IMG/VR virus record: IMGVR_UViG_3300036781_000522 | Span: 1 to 39,561 of that record | Reading direction: 5' to 3' (one strand) | From: a virus | DNA: 39,561 nucleotides | Shown: positions 6,478 through 15,627 of the stretch, in pieces | How positions within the stretch are numbered: the first letter of the stretch is position 1 | How the letters are laid out: every line of letters begins with the position of its first letter | Notes under the pieces: generated by a model | What the model saw: only the letters and a program-made list of their open reading frames with translations | What the model was told of the DNA's origin: nothing | Database searches by the model: none | Position numbers and translations under genes: made by a program

Positions 6478-9089
6478 GATAAAAGAGACCCTCTATCCAC
6501 ATTAATCTGAATTCCTTGCAATACGATCTCACTTGTTGCAAAAGTCAAATCTCTCATTTGAACGTCGCTCAATGTAATCCCGACTTGTACAGAATCCCCT
6601 TGAAGACTGGTATTTACTCTATGCCAAATCTGAAATTGGTTTGCCGCCGTTGGCATCTGAAGATTGTCTGCTTCTGGACATGTGAATAAGATCTGAGAAT
6701 AGATAAGAGAGTTGTTGTCTGGAGTCGGGCTAGTCGTTGGCACAATAGAGCTTTGGTTCCACGCCTCATCTGGATTCTGACTTAGGTAGATATTCAAAGT
6801 TGCCTGACCACTCGAAGTCTTATCCAAAAGATACTTTTGAACCCCGAGCCTTACTTGACGCCCCTCGTTCCAATAGACTGGGAATTGCTTTGTCTGAATC
6901 AAAGGTTGGCTTAGTCTAGTGAAAGTTCCTAATCCAAGGTAAGTTCCTGCAGGATTTGATAAATCTAATACAAAATTGTTCGCATCTACTATTTGAATAA
7001 CGCGCCCAATCTGATTATTGTTCGCCGTAGTTCCTAGACACCCCAAAATCAATAGATAATCACCAACCTGGACACAATGATCGACCGAAGTAATTAAAGT
7101 GTTTCCTGAAGGGCTAGAGCTGTTTTGGATATTCGCAATGTTTCCGGACCTTCCTTCACCGGTTCCTTGACCCTTAATTAGGACAAACCCTTGCGGATTA
7201 CCTGCTACAATGGACGGAAACTGAGAAGTGCTAGACCCGGAGTTCCAAGACTCCCTCCAAGTAGCCCATGTTGAAAAAGGAAGAGTTGCCCAAGTATAAC
7301 TGCTAGATCTTCTGAATGTCCCATGAGAAGTAAAATTCTCATAGAGAACAGCCCAAGTATCATCTCTATAGTTGAAAAGAAGGGTTCTAGTAGGGAATTT
7401 CCAGTCACTTTCATTGATTGGATAGGAAAAATAAATCCACTCCTTGAAGTAGTCTCTAGCTGCATTGACTCGATTGACGCCATTATCGTTTGCTTCAACC
7501 TGGAACACCTCATCTGGGATATCTACATCAATGCGGGAAGTGCTCACTTGATTAGTAAGGGCAATCCCGTAGGTTCCTAGAGTAATTCCCCCTTTATCCA
7601 ATGTAACTCCAGAAAATGTAGCACTAGACCCTATTTCCGAGTTGATCGAATAAAATCTAAAAGGATCAAAATCATTTCCACTATACACAAAGCGAGTCTG
7701 TCTTCCTGTAAAACCGACCAAAAGAACGTCTTCATTGTTGTTGATCGTCACAATAGGTTGAGAAATCCCAGCGGCTAAAAAACCACCTCTTCCGCCAGCA
7801 TCTACATACCATGCAGTGGTGTCAAAAGTCTCATTGGTTGGGACTAATGCGTTGTAATAGGGAGTTCCGTTCCAGCTCCATATGACCGTGTCTTGCAACT
7901 GGATTGCAGCCCCTGTCTTGGTTTGAATCCATGGGGCAAAGAAAAGAAGTCTATCTTTGAAAGGAACTATAGCTTGAGCGCCCACAAGATAATAAAGAGC
8001 TGCAGTCTCCCCATCTATAGAAACGGTTGTTGCGGTCAGAGGAGGGGCAAAATTTACCCATCCTACAGTGTTTGTTATAGACAAGCCTGTCTTATTGGTC
8101 GGATCTCCGTCATACCAACGGATCCCATCTCCGGATCCTGAAGTTTTCGTAAGAGTTTGAAAGATCCCGTTATTATTGATCGTCTTTCCAGTAGTATCTA
8201 CAGCCACTGTGAATGAATTTGCACCAGTCACTGTGATTATGAAGGACTTGCCATTCAAAGTTCCTGCATCAGCGCCAGTGATTTCATTGAAATAAACATA
8301 GTCACCTGTCACAAGTCCATGGGGAGCTGCTGTTGTCACAGTGGTCGGATTTCCAACCACAATCGTTGCGATATTCAAAAAATTAAAACCAGGCTTGTTA
8401 TTAGTGGCCCAGAAAGCGCTTTGATAGTTGGTAGACCAAAACTGCTGATAATCTTGCCCAGACCAAACTACCGGGTTGCTAGAACCCTTGTAATAGCTGA
8501 CACTATAAAATGTAGTGTTCGCTGGGTTAGTTTGGTCCACTTGATAGGCATATGTATCATCAAAAGAAAGAAGCAGAGGATAGGGAGAGCTTGAAGTGTT
8601 AGGCATGTAATCTTCAAGACCCAACACAGGAAATCCTGGATAATAAGAAAAAGTGCCTATCACATTTGAAGCTCCGCCACCCGAAATAGTGAAGGCTCCG
8701 CTTGAATAATTGATTGTCCCAGAACCTGTAGGAGTTCCTACCAGAGTTCCGTTAGGTGTGGCTGGTTCGGTATATGTATTTGCTCCCACCACCAAGGAAA
8801 TAGACCCTGGAACTATGCTTCCAGAAGATGGAGATGATACGGCAGTTAAAAGATTGCCAGCTCCGGCCACAAGAGTTATTTGAGCATATTGCCAAGCATT
8901 AGGAGCCGCAGCAAGTTGAACTTGCCTTTGGAGACGCCCCAATAAAATCGTTCCTCGCTTCCTTTTAGCCCTCCCTCTCCAAGAATAGAAGTTATATAAA
9001 GTCGGGAAAGCGTCATTATCAATGACAAAAGGGATCCTGTTGGTCGTCAAACCCTTCGCGAAGTTACCAATCAGGATTTGATCAGACAT
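6474..9089 (-). CDS. Large tail protein, nozzle / tail-hub-like
   Basis: 871 residues, predominantly beta. The N-terminus (NFAKGLTTNRIPFVIDNDAF, then LYNFYSWRGRAKRKRG) is the opening typical of podovirus nozzle or tail-stabilisation proteins. Around residues 125-155 there is a GTINYSSGAFTISGGG module, also found in the connector at 9688-10800. Near residues 240-300 there is a TTAAPHGLVTGDYVYFNEI domain of the FCCH-like beta type frequent in phage structural proteins. It lies between two small tail genes, in the position of T7 gp12 or P22 gp10. The nozzle assignment is inferred from size, N-terminus and order. Confidence 0.75.
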   Translation of the reverse strand: MSDQILIGNFAKGLTTNRIPFVIDNDAFPTLYNFYSWRGRAKRKRGTILLGRLQRQVQLAAAPNAWQYAQITLVAGAGNLLTAVSSPSSGSIVPGSISLVVGANTYTEPATPNGTLVGTPTGSGTINYSSGAFTISGGGASNVIGTFSYYPGFPVLGLEDYMPNTSSSPYPLLLSFDDTYAYQVDQTNPANTTFYSVSYYKGSSNPVVWSGQDYQQFWSTNYQSAFWATNNKPGFNFLNIATIVVGNPTTVTTAAPHGLVTGDYVYFNEITGADAGTLNGKSFIITVTGANSFTVAVDTTGKTINNNGIFQTLTKTSGSGDGIRWYDGDPTNKTGLSITNTVGWVNFAPPLTATTVSIDGETAALYYLVGAQAIVPFKDRLLFFAPWIQTKTGAAIQLQDTVIWSWNGTPYYNALVPTNETFDTTAWYVDAGGRGGFLAAGISQPIVTINNNEDVLLVGFTGRQTRFVYSGNDFDPFRFYSINSEIGSSATFSGVTLDKGGITLGTYGIALTNQVSTSRIDVDIPDEVFQVEANDNGVNRVNAARDYFKEWIYFSYPINESDWKFPTRTLLFNYRDDTWAVLYENFTSHGTFRRSSSYTWATLPFSTWATWRESWNSGSSTSQFPSIVAGNPQGFVLIKGQGTGEGRSGNIANIQNSSSPSGNTLITSVDHCVQVGDYLLILGCLGTTANNNQIGRVIQIVDANNFVLDLSNPAGTYLGLGTFTRLSQPLIQTKQFPVYWNEGRQVRLGVQKYLLDKTSSGQATLNIYLSQNPDEAWNQSSIVPTTSPTPDNNSLIYSQILFTCPEADNLQMPTAANQFQIWHRVNTSLQGDSVQVGITLSDVQMRDLTFATSEIVLQGIQINVDRGSLLS

Positions 9090-9095
9090 TTTTCC

Positions 9096-9686
9096 TCAAA
9101 GCTGTTTTACTTCAAAACTGAACGTGGCTGGGTCAACTCCAAAGTTTCCGGTCAATCCTCTAAAATTAAGTTGGAAAGTGCCTACGCCAGTGATGACATA
9201 GCCTGCAATGGTTCCTGAAGAAAATGTGTTTTGCATTTCACCGGATACCAAAACAGTGAAGTTAGAAGTATTTACAGCATTTGCTGTGAGTGTCACTGTG
9301 TATTGCCCCGCTGCAACACGAGTCACGTTTGATACATTGTAAGACTGGGAAGACACAATTCCTGAAGCATTACAAAGAGCCCATGCACGCGTACTGCTTA
9401 ACTGATATGGCACATCCCCATTCCTAAAAAACAACTGAGAAGTTGTATTTTTAGCAACCCCAGGAGACGTGTAAACAGTTGAAGCCAAACCAGTTTGAGC
9501 TCCCGGCACGTTATTTCCAGGGAAAGTCACTTGTAAGTGCTGACCGCCATTTGCTGTATTAAAACCAACATGGTCCACTGCAATAAGTCCTGAAGTGGAG
9601 GCATTGTTTTGAAGCATAAGACCCTGATCATCAGCCGGATCGTTATTAGCTGCAGGGATTGTTGGGGTGAATGTAAATGAAGACAT
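9096..9686 (-). CDS. Conserved podovirus virion protein (tail-associated)
   Basis: 196 residues from the ATG at 9686, which follows AAGGAAACTAG at the end of the connector gene. A longer reading from 9731 lacks a good ribosome site. The N-terminal signature (FTPTIPAANNDPADDQGLML, then VDHVGFNTANGGQH) is characteristic of a conserved protein that accompanies podovirus tail genes. The central part (STVYTSPG, SQLFFRN) and a beta-rich C-terminus suggest a fibre-like or tail-decorating subunit. It lies between the connector and the nozzle, with 2-base and 6-base gaps. Exact function is unknown. Confidence 0.75.
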   Translation of the reverse strand: MSSFTFTPTIPAANNDPADDQGLMLQNNASTSGLIAVDHVGFNTANGGQHLQVTFPGNNVPGAQTGLASTVYTSPGVAKNTTSQLFFRNGDVPYQLSSTRAWALCNASGIVSSQSYNVSNVTRVAAGQYTVTLTANAVNTSNFTVLVSGEMQNTFSSGTIAGYVITGVGTFQLNFRGLTGNFGVDPATFSFEVKQL

Positions 9687-9687
9687 A

Positions 9688-10800
9688 CTAGTTTCCTTGT
9701 CCAGGTTGATTGGTCCAACGTCCTTGGCCAAATGATTCGCTAAATATTGTAGGTGTTCTGTTTACGCTTCGTTGGCGATCTGTTCTTCGCACAACAAGCA
9801 TCTCTTGTTCTCTAAAAAATGGTTCATATCTATCGAACTGATCCCAGTCTCCCGTGTCGCTTAAAATCTTGCGTGCAGCACCACGCGCAATGTATTCGGC
9901 CATGTATCCAAACGGAAGAGCGGCAGCACTATTTAAAAAAGCCGCAGGAGTCAGATATGCCTCAAATTCAACGAGATATATATCATCAGGTATAGGTCTA
10001 AGAGTGATTGTGTTGTTGTAAAAAATAGTGAGGCGCGGCATGCCTGCAGCGAAACTCACATACTTCACCTGGATCTCATTTCCAGCTGGGATTGACACCC
10101 CAAAATTAGCATTTGTCACTGCGCCAGTTGAATAATTGATAGTGCCACTTACGGTTGCGCTTCCTGATTGCAAGTTACTCTGTAACATAAGGTTACCAAC
10201 ATTTCCATCTCCCGTAGGTAATGAAGAAGGATAACTTGGACCAACGTCCATTAAAGTCACTAAATTGTTACTTGCATCCACTGCTGTAATGAACACCCCA
10301 GGCTGCAAACTTGGATATGGAATAGACGCTCCATTCAAGATCGCGTTCTGCCCAATCACATCAATATTTGCACGCATAATTGGATTGTTAATCGTTGAGA
10401 ACGAGTATATTGAACTACCATCTGCAACAACGTCATTCTCTTCATTGTTATAGATATACGGGTAAGACTGGACAACAGAATTTCTGTCTGTGTAGAGAGG
10501 AATGTTGTATCCATCGCACATCACAGGCCCTTCCAACATTTGGTAAATTGGATAAGGTGCAATGGTTATACCACCAGGCGCAGTTGCTTGGTTGTAATAA
10601 GGTATATTGTACTGGTCTACAAGAGATTGCGTTAAAAAGTTGTATTTGGTCTTCAACTCAAATAGCTGCAAACGTGCAGACATATCAGATACATAAAATC
10701 GATTGACGTAATCGATAATCAGGGCGTCCGTCATTACCTGATTGGACGCCGTTTTAATGATTCTCCGGACGTAAGTGAGTACATCGGTTAAGAGATTCAT
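9688..10800 (-). CDS. Head-tail connector / tail adaptor protein
   Basis: 370 residues. The start is the ATG at 10800, which overlaps the stop of the upstream gene (ATGA); an upstream in-frame start at 10824 is less likely. The N-terminus (DALIIDYVNRFYVSDM) is a helical segment seen in podovirus adaptor proteins. The C-terminus (MAEYIARGAARKILSDTGDW, then FREQEMLVVRRTDRQR) is helical and also adaptor-like. Between them sits a beta insertion with GTINYSTGAVTNANFG, shared with the nozzle-like protein. Encoded downstream of coat and decoration genes, it should form the ring joining portal and tail. Confidence 0.75.
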   Translation of the reverse strand: MNLLTDVLTYVRRIIKTASNQVMTDALIIDYVNRFYVSDMSARLQLFELKTKYNFLTQSLVDQYNIPYYNQATAPGGITIAPYPIYQMLEGPVMCDGYNIPLYTDRNSVVQSYPYIYNNEENDVVADGSSIYSFSTINNPIMRANIDVIGQNAILNGASIPYPSLQPGVFITAVDASNNLVTLMDVGPSYPSSLPTGDGNVGNLMLQSNLQSGSATVSGTINYSTGAVTNANFGVSIPAGNEIQVKYVSFAAGMPRLTIFYNNTITLRPIPDDIYLVEFEAYLTPAAFLNSAAALPFGYMAEYIARGAARKILSDTGDWDQFDRYEPFFREQEMLVVRRTDRQRSVNRTPTIFSESFGQGRWTNQPGQGN

Positions 10801-11354
10801 GAATCGAATCCTACAACTCGGCAATCGAGCCTTTGTCTAACTTCCGTAGCAATTAACTTACCTTTCATTTCACCGAATTGGTTCGTCTCTACAGTCATTT
10901 CGTTTTGCATCGTCAATCTGTGGTACTTTCTAGAACGGATATGTTCCGCAACAAAGCGCGGCACATAGATAGGACGATTGACTGGGATCTGCCAGAAGTG
11001 ACAATCTTCACCAGCCCACATTGGCTTGTGCCAGAATTCGATCTTCTCACCGGGGAGCTCAACGTTTTCAGCGATTACGCGAATGTATTCCCAACCTCTT
11101 TTTCGAATCGCGTCTTGCTCAGGCTTCTTCTTGCCATTAGCAGTTCGAGTCATTGAAGGGACGATTTTAGGAGCATCTGCTTCCAATATTTTCGCTTTCG
11201 TCATTTTCGTTTGAGGCTCTAACTCGTTCACAGGAGCTTCATTCATAGCATCTTGAGTAAGAGATGCCATCTGAACAGCTTTCGCGTCGAACTCGGTTTC
11301 TAGTCTGTCTACTTCTTTTTGGGCGAACCCACTCGCCAGTTTGGGTTTTTTCAT
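10797..11354 (-). CDS. Conserved hypothetical virion-region protein
   Basis: 185 residues. The N-terminal about 70 residues are charged and probably disordered or helical (EVDRLETEFDAKAVQMASL). A more ordered domain follows, with aromatic and charged motifs (RKRGWEYIRVIAEN, IEFWHKPMW, DCHFWQIPVNRPIYVPRFVA) and IRSRKYHRLTM. The ordered part may bind other capsid or neck subunits. It lies between the decoration-like genes and the connector, and its stop overlaps the connector start by four bases. I do not recognise a named family; proteins of this type occur after the coat gene in other podoviruses. Confidence 0.65.
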   Translation of the reverse strand: MKKPKLASGFAQKEVDRLETEFDAKAVQMASLTQDAMNEAPVNELEPQTKMTKAKILEADAPKIVPSMTRTANGKKKPEQDAIRKRGWEYIRVIAENVELPGEKIEFWHKPMWAGEDCHFWQIPVNRPIYVPRFVAEHIRSRKYHRLTMQNEMTVETNQFGEMKGKLIATEVRQRLDCRVVGFDS

Positions 11355-11361
11355 ATGGTAC

Positions 11362-11751
11362 CTATCTATTTGGATTTGTGTTGTTTATAAAAGCACCGCT
11401 CACAGTTGAACCATTCGAAGTTGTTGTGCGCGATGAATTGTTTTTATCGCCAACAGCGCTCACTTGCGCCCGCATATTTCCCGGGTATGTTGGAGATGAA
11501 ATAAAGTCCGTAAACTTAAGAGTGTTAACATCTACGGTAAAGTTTGTAGCTGAAGAAACAGACGTGACATAAGCCAATTGATTGTTCAATTCGACCATCC
11601 CGTAAGGGTTCGGAATATGAAATCTAACGAGCTGCCCAACAACATAGAAATTCGGTAAACTTGTAGTAACAGAAGTTTCAACGCCCTTCGTTATGTTCGC
11701 AACCCTCACATTGATAGGTATATATGGAACAATAGAAGCCATGAAACTCAT
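11362..11751 (-). CDS. Small head-decoration-like protein, partial paralogue of the upstream gene
   Basis: 129 residues. The FCCH-like beta unit (VANITKGVETSVTTS, FHIPNPYGMVELNNQ, AYVTSVSSATNFTV) matches the second repeat of the 347-residue protein encoded immediately upstream (ITSITRGTTTIVTTS, FYIVSPWGTVELTTP, YVTAVNSATSVTV). The C-terminal SGAFINNTN also mirrors GGAFQTNTR there. It therefore looks like a partial duplication. Two starts are possible (11751 or an ATG five codons or fewer downstream). A strong terminator lies between the two genes, so this copy may be made at a lower level. Confidence 0.65.
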   Translation of the reverse strand: MSFMASIVPYIPINVRVANITKGVETSVTTSLPNFYVVGQLVRFHIPNPYGMVELNNQLAYVTSVSSATNFTVDVNTLKFTDFISSPTYPGNMRAQVSAVGDKNNSSRTTTSNGSTVSGAFINNTNPNR

Positions 11752-11753
11752 TA

Positions 11754-11783
11754 CCTTTTAAAAAAGGGGGACATTTGTCCCCC
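11754..11783 (-). terminator. Rho-independent terminator after the decoration-like gene
   Basis: A perfect 8-bp stem, GGGGGACA/TGTCCCCC (11766-11783), with a two-base loop is followed in the leftward direction by six T residues. It lies 21 bases after the stop at 11804 and before the start at 11751. It would reduce transcription beyond the coat and decoration genes. Confidence 0.85.
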
Positions 11784-11803
11784 GCTTTGTATATATCTTA
11801 AGC

Positions 11804-12847
11804 TTAAAGGCTTAAGTCGTGAGCGTACGCTCTCCAATAAATGGTATCAGCAGCTGTACCGATCACAGAACCACCAATCACAAACCCTTGACGAGTATTT
11901 GTTTGGAAAGCTCCACCAATCGTTGTGCTATTGATCGTTGTTGGAAGATACGTGTTTGTTACTGCGCCCGTATTGCCATCTCCAATGGTGAGCATTTGCG
12001 GCAATGTCAAACCAGCAAGCGCTTGCGCGACTGTTGGGTTGCTATTGAATGCGCTCATTGCAGAAGAGTTTATGCCAACCGTTACCGAAGTTGCTGAGTT
12101 AACAGCAGTTACATATCCGGAAACGTATTGACCTAGGCTGTTTGGCGTAGTGAGTTCGACAGTACCCCAAGGAGATACAATGTAGAAATCTACTTGCGAT
12201 CCAACAACCAAGTTATGGTTGCAAGACGTTGTAACAATTGTCGTTGTACCACGAGTAATGCTCGTGATTACGTTCATGCCAGGGAAGTAAAGGTATGGGT
12301 ACAACACTTGTCGTACGTAAGCTCCTGCAGGCGAGCCACTCAAAGCAGTGAAGTTTGATTGGTTCGTGTTGTAAGGAATCGTAAACGTTGTAGATCCAGT
12401 TACTGTAATAACAAAAGGCATGTTGGAAATCTGCGGCATCCCGGTCGTTGAAGACTGGAAGAGACCTGTCAGAATAACAACATTACCCGTTGCGAGACCA
12501 TGGGCACCAGTAGTTGTCACAACAGCAGCTGATGCTTTTGTGATACCAGAGATTGCCAATTGGGCTCCCAAAGCAGGAGAGTTTGCTGTGAACGTGCTAA
12601 AACCACCACCGGTTGCGGCAGTGATGTAGCTTGTTCCGTCAGCAGGACCAGCACCTGTCGTTACGACAAAAGCTGCGCCTTGTCCCATATCAGTTTCCCA
12701 CCAAGCGCGAGTTACGCCAGAAGCGGCTACAGCTCGTGTTGAGTTGGAAATCTCGATGTAATCAGGAACGAAAGGGAGACCCACCATTTGTGGTAAACCC
12801 GTTGACGTTACTGTTAGTTGGCCAGAAGCCAGTTTTGAATATTCCAT
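11804..12847 (-). CDS. Head decoration / beta-domain virion protein
   Basis: 347 residues, rich in Thr, Ser, Gly and Val and mostly beta. At least two FCCH-like repeats are visible: about residues 97-155 (ISGITKASAAVVTTTGAHGL, then FVITVTGSTTFTIPY) and about 190-250 (ITSITRGTTTIVTTSCNHNL, then YVTAVNSATSVTV). Such repeats are frequent in phage capsid-surface and tail proteins. It follows the coat gene by 11 bases, has a good AAGGAG site and is followed by a strong terminator. A capsid-decorating or abundant surface protein is likely; a tail protein is the alternative. Confidence 0.7.
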   Translation of the reverse strand: MEYSKLASGQLTVTSTGLPQMVGLPFVPDYIEISNSTRAVAASGVTRAWWETDMGQGAAFVVTTGAGPADGTSYITAATGGGFSTFTANSPALGAQLAISGITKASAAVVTTTGAHGLATGNVVILTGLFQSSTTGMPQISNMPFVITVTGSTTFTIPYNTNQSNFTALSGSPAGAYVRQVLYPYLYFPGMNVITSITRGTTTIVTTSCNHNLVVGSQVDFYIVSPWGTVELTTPNSLGQYVSGYVTAVNSATSVTVGINSSAMSAFNSNPTVAQALAGLTLPQMLTIGDGNTGAVTNTYLPTTINSTTIGGAFQTNTRQGFVIGGSVIGTAADTIYWRAYAHDLSL

Positions 12848-12858
12848 ATTGATTCTCC

Positions 12859-13815
12859 TTAAGCTGCGTTAGTTGATGCCAAGAGACCGAGAGCGGTATC
12901 TTGGGTTACGGCTTGCGCCTGTGCAAACTTGACGGCCAAAGTGGCGTTCTGAGCGAGAGCCCCAGAATAGTATGGATCTCGATAGATCAACTTCATCGAG
13001 TAACCATCTTGGTCAATATGCGTTACAGCTTGTTTTCCAAGGCATGTGCTGTAGAATACTGTTCTACTATTCATTGATGCGTTTGGAAGAGACGCTGCTT
13101 GTGAAGACGTCAAGATTCTGAAGTTCAGAATGCTGCCGTACTCAGTTGGCAATGCAGATGCGTTGCTTGGGTATTCCCACTGTGACTTAAATCCAGAACC
13201 TGACAATCGATCAAGATCAGACTGAATCATTGTGTTAGCCAGCATGAAATAAGCAGAGCGAATTGGCCCCGTTCCAAATTTCAAATCGCCTTCGATCCCG
13301 CTCATGAATTTCATAGCATTTGCGGTATCCAAAACTTGGCCCATCAAAGATACGTCACTGATAGAAATCTCAGTTGGGTTATCTCCGTTAGATCCGCCGT
13401 CGCAGTTGATTACCCCAGCAGCAGACATAATGTAGTCTCTGAGGATAATGTCTTCAGCTTGGCGCATAGCCACTGCAAGACGTTCTGACACCCATGCGAG
13501 CACAGGATCTTGGTCTTGAAGAATGACTTGTTCATTGATGATGCAGCTCGTTCCGAAGAAAGCGATTTGAGCATCGATGATATCCCGTTGCGGAACTTGT
13601 GGAGGAGGTTCAATCCCGCTGTTACCAAGTTGCACTGTAGGAGGAGTTAAAAGACGTGGTCTCAAAAACCGCATCGTGTTCCCACCCAGAACAGGCATAG
13701 AGACCTTATCGGTTGGGATGATGTAGTTGAAACCAGGCGTTGGTGTATAAAGCATCGCAGGAGCAAGTGATTGAAGGATCACAGGTCCTAGATTGCCCGT
13801 TGTTGTAATAGACAT
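12859..13815 (-). CDS. Major capsid protein, HK97 fold (N4 gp56-like)
   Basis: 318 residues. It is encoded directly after the scaffold gene and before the decoration-like gene, the usual position of the coat gene. Sequence features fit a podovirus HK97-type coat: an N-terminal arm, VSMPVLGGNTMRFLRPRLL (extended loop), a helical segment with MRQAEDIILRDYIMSAAG (spine helix) and a C-terminal domain with YSMKLIYRDPYYSGAL. The overall pattern resembles the N4 gp56 group. No N-terminal protease-cleavage domain is evident. A weak AGGA site precedes the ATG. Assignment rests on position and pattern, not a search. Confidence 0.85.
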   Translation of the reverse strand: MSITTTGNLGPVILQSLAPAMLYTPTPGFNYIIPTDKVSMPVLGGNTMRFLRPRLLTPPTVQLGNSGIEPPPQVPQRDIIDAQIAFFGTSCIINEQVILQDQDPVLAWVSERLAVAMRQAEDIILRDYIMSAAGVINCDGGSNGDNPTEISISDVSLMGQVLDTANAMKFMSGIEGDLKFGTGPIRSAYFMLANTMIQSDLDRLSGSGFKSQWEYPSNASALPTEYGSILNFRILTSSQAASLPNASMNSRTVFYSTCLGKQAVTHIDQDGYSMKLIYRDPYYSGALAQNATLAVKFAQAQAVTQDTALGLLASTNAA

Positions 13816-13980
13816 AGTTGGTTCCTAATGTAGTTTTTCATATAGCTACATCTCGCACTCGATGGCGACGAACCAAATACGTCTTTTACGAAATCAAGAT
13901 ATCGCCGTTTTCTTGGAACTCGTGACGTTCCCTTACACGGTAGCCTGTATTACGCTTCAGGCCACAGCGATCAAAAAGAA

Positions 13981-14691
13981 CTAGCCTCTTCGACTGTTTT
14001 TTAAAGCTTGGATCTTCTCATAGGCAGACTTTTTGCCCCCTGGAGAAAAATCCCCCATCTGCTGAGTACCACTGCCAGACGTTGTAGGATGGTAGTAGGG
14101 GTTTCTCAAATTCGCCTCTACCTTTTCCTTCACGCTAGGCTCTGGTTTCTTATGCAGACCCATCGTTTTGATGGTTTCGTATACCATCTGACCTTTCTCA
14201 TACCCATCAGGCATACGATCAATGATCGCCGCCATTCTTGGGTTTGTTTGGTCTAACTTTGCCAGCGTATCCGCTGTAACCACATCATTGAAGTCTCTAT
14301 ATTCCGACTTCAGCTGGAAAACAAAGTTTTTTTGTCTCTCATCCTCTAGGATTTTTCTAGCAATAGCTTGAGCACGTTCATCGATCGTGTTTTCAATGTT
14401 TTGACCAAATTTAGAAAGAACTTTTTTAAGGCCTTTCCGATTGACATACGGCTCATCATCTACCTCATCCTCATCCTCAGACCCGGCTGCATGCATCTTG
14501 TGCGTTTGCGCCTTGATCTTCTCAATTTCTTCCTGCAGCTTCAGTCTTTCAGACCTTTCTTGCTCTGCAGCTTGTACCGCTCTTTCTTTCTCTTGTCTAA
14601 GCCTTGCAAAGTTATATTCTTTATCACTTGGCTTTTGCTCTACTGTCTGCTCCACTGGTGCGACTTCAGTTCTTACGCCATCAACCGACAT
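13981..14691 (-). CDS. Capsid scaffold protein
   Basis: 236 residues from the ATG at 14691, which has AAGGG upstream; an in-frame GTG at 14715 lacks a clear site. The protein is hydrophilic and mostly helical. There is a coiled-coil from about 25-65 (ARLRQEKERAVQAAEQERSE), an acidic run (SEDEDEVDDEPYVNRKGLKK), a second helical region with ERAQAIARKILEDER, and a basic C-terminal helix (KKSAYEKIQALKNSRRG). An acidic helical body with a basic C-terminal tail just upstream of the coat gene is the standard scaffold layout. Procapsid assembly is the inferred role. Confidence 0.85.
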   Translation of the reverse strand: MSVDGVRTEVAPVEQTVEQKPSDKEYNFARLRQEKERAVQAAEQERSERLKLQEEIEKIKAQTHKMHAAGSEDEDEVDDEPYVNRKGLKKVLSKFGQNIENTIDERAQAIARKILEDERQKNFVFQLKSEYRDFNDVVTADTLAKLDQTNPRMAAIIDRMPDGYEKGQMVYETIKTMGLHKKPEPSVKEKVEANLRNPYYHPTTSGSGTQQMGDFSPGGKKSAYEKIQALKNSRRG

Positions 14692-14821
14692 TTTAACCCT
14701 TCGTGTTACGAACACTTAAATTACGTTTAATCCCTGTAACGAACGGGACACTCGCGGAAAATCATTGATTCCCCTAATGTCCGGAGTAAAGCTATAAACT
14801 ATTTATTATTCAAGAGGTTAA

Positions 14822-15358
14822 ATGAAAAATGTTACAATTGATAGATTAGAGACCCACGATAGACTCATTGATTTTAAGAAAAAGAATCAAGATTCAATTG
14901 AGGAAAGAATCAATAAAATGATTGTCGAGAATCCATTTGATGGGCTGCCATTTTACATATTTGCCCATAAACGCACTTTAACGGACGCAGAACGGCTTTT
15001 GCACTTCCAGACACACCAATACACCATCCAGAACATTCCATCGCATAAAATCGTATGGCAACCGCGTCTCCAAAAGCCAAAAGCTCAAACTAACTCAATG
15101 CTCTTCAAAGTAGATCCATCTTTCCCTGATCAAGTCAAAGTGATCTGGATATTGCCAGACAGGGATCAATGGGATGCATCTAGAAAAGGCACCATGTTCC
15201 AAGATCCTACAGTCGTTGAATCAATAGAGGCGTTTGATAACGATAGACAATCACTAGAAAGACCTGAACCGGATGACCCAACAGATGAAAAGGCAAGAGC
15301 TATCTATAAGAAGCTTTACCCAAACCTATGGGAACGTTTATTTGGAAATAATGAATAG
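14822..15358 (+). CDS. Hypothetical protein in a rightward island
   Basis: 178 residues, preceded by AAGAGGT. The N-terminus is charged and helical (DRLETHDRLIDFKKKNQDSI). The centre reads as a small alpha/beta domain (NPFDGLPFYIFAHKRTLTDA, then KVIWILPDRDQWD). The C-terminus has an acidic Pro-rich linker (RPEPDDPTDEKARAIYKKLY) and ends WERLFG. No catalytic motif or family is recognised. It and the next gene are rightward inside the otherwise leftward morphogenesis block, divergent from the scaffold gene, so they must have their own promoter in 14716-14821. Confidence 0.65.
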   Translation: MKNVTIDRLETHDRLIDFKKKNQDSIEERINKMIVENPFDGLPFYIFAHKRTLTDAERLLHFQTHQYTIQNIPSHKIVWQPRLQKPKAQTNSMLFKVDPSFPDQVKVIWILPDRDQWDASRKGTMFQDPTVVESIEAFDNDRQSLERPEPDDPTDEKARAIYKKLYPNLWERLFGNNE

Positions 15359-15387
15359 AAGTAGTAAGACACTAATTAAGGTGCCTT

Positions 15388-15627
15388 ATGAAAAGAAACA
15401 TATTCAGATTACTATTAGTAATTTATTTAATTATCTCCACAATGCCTCCTGAAGTTAGCCAGAGTATTTCTGCTTCTCAAGAAGAGAAAGAAATTAACGA
15501 CTTTGCTAGTAGAATGCAGGCATTATACGACTTCATAGAAACGCATGCTCCTTTTGTGCACGACATGAGTCGAGATGCCAGACAGCAGGTAATTGAGCAC
15601 CAGGAACAAAGTTCTCAAGGAAAATAA
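15388..15627 (+). CDS. Small exported or membrane-anchored hypothetical protein
   Basis: 79 residues. KRNIFRLLLVIYLIISTMP is a positively charged start plus a hydrophobic segment, which could be a signal peptide or an N-terminal anchor. The rest is polar and helical (EEKEINDFASRMQALYDFIE), with Gln/Glu-rich ends. It is second in a two-gene rightward island. An envelope location is inferred. It ends facing the portal operon, with a terminator between. Confidence 0.6.
   Translation: MKRNIFRLLLVIYLIISTMPPEVSQSISASQEEKEINDFASRMQALYDFIETHAPFVHDMSRDARQQVIEHQEQSSQGK

Noticed and set aside
10395-10706. Rightward 103-codon frame opposite the connector gene
   Set aside because: No ribosome site; composition and position show it is a shadow of the connector coding sequence.
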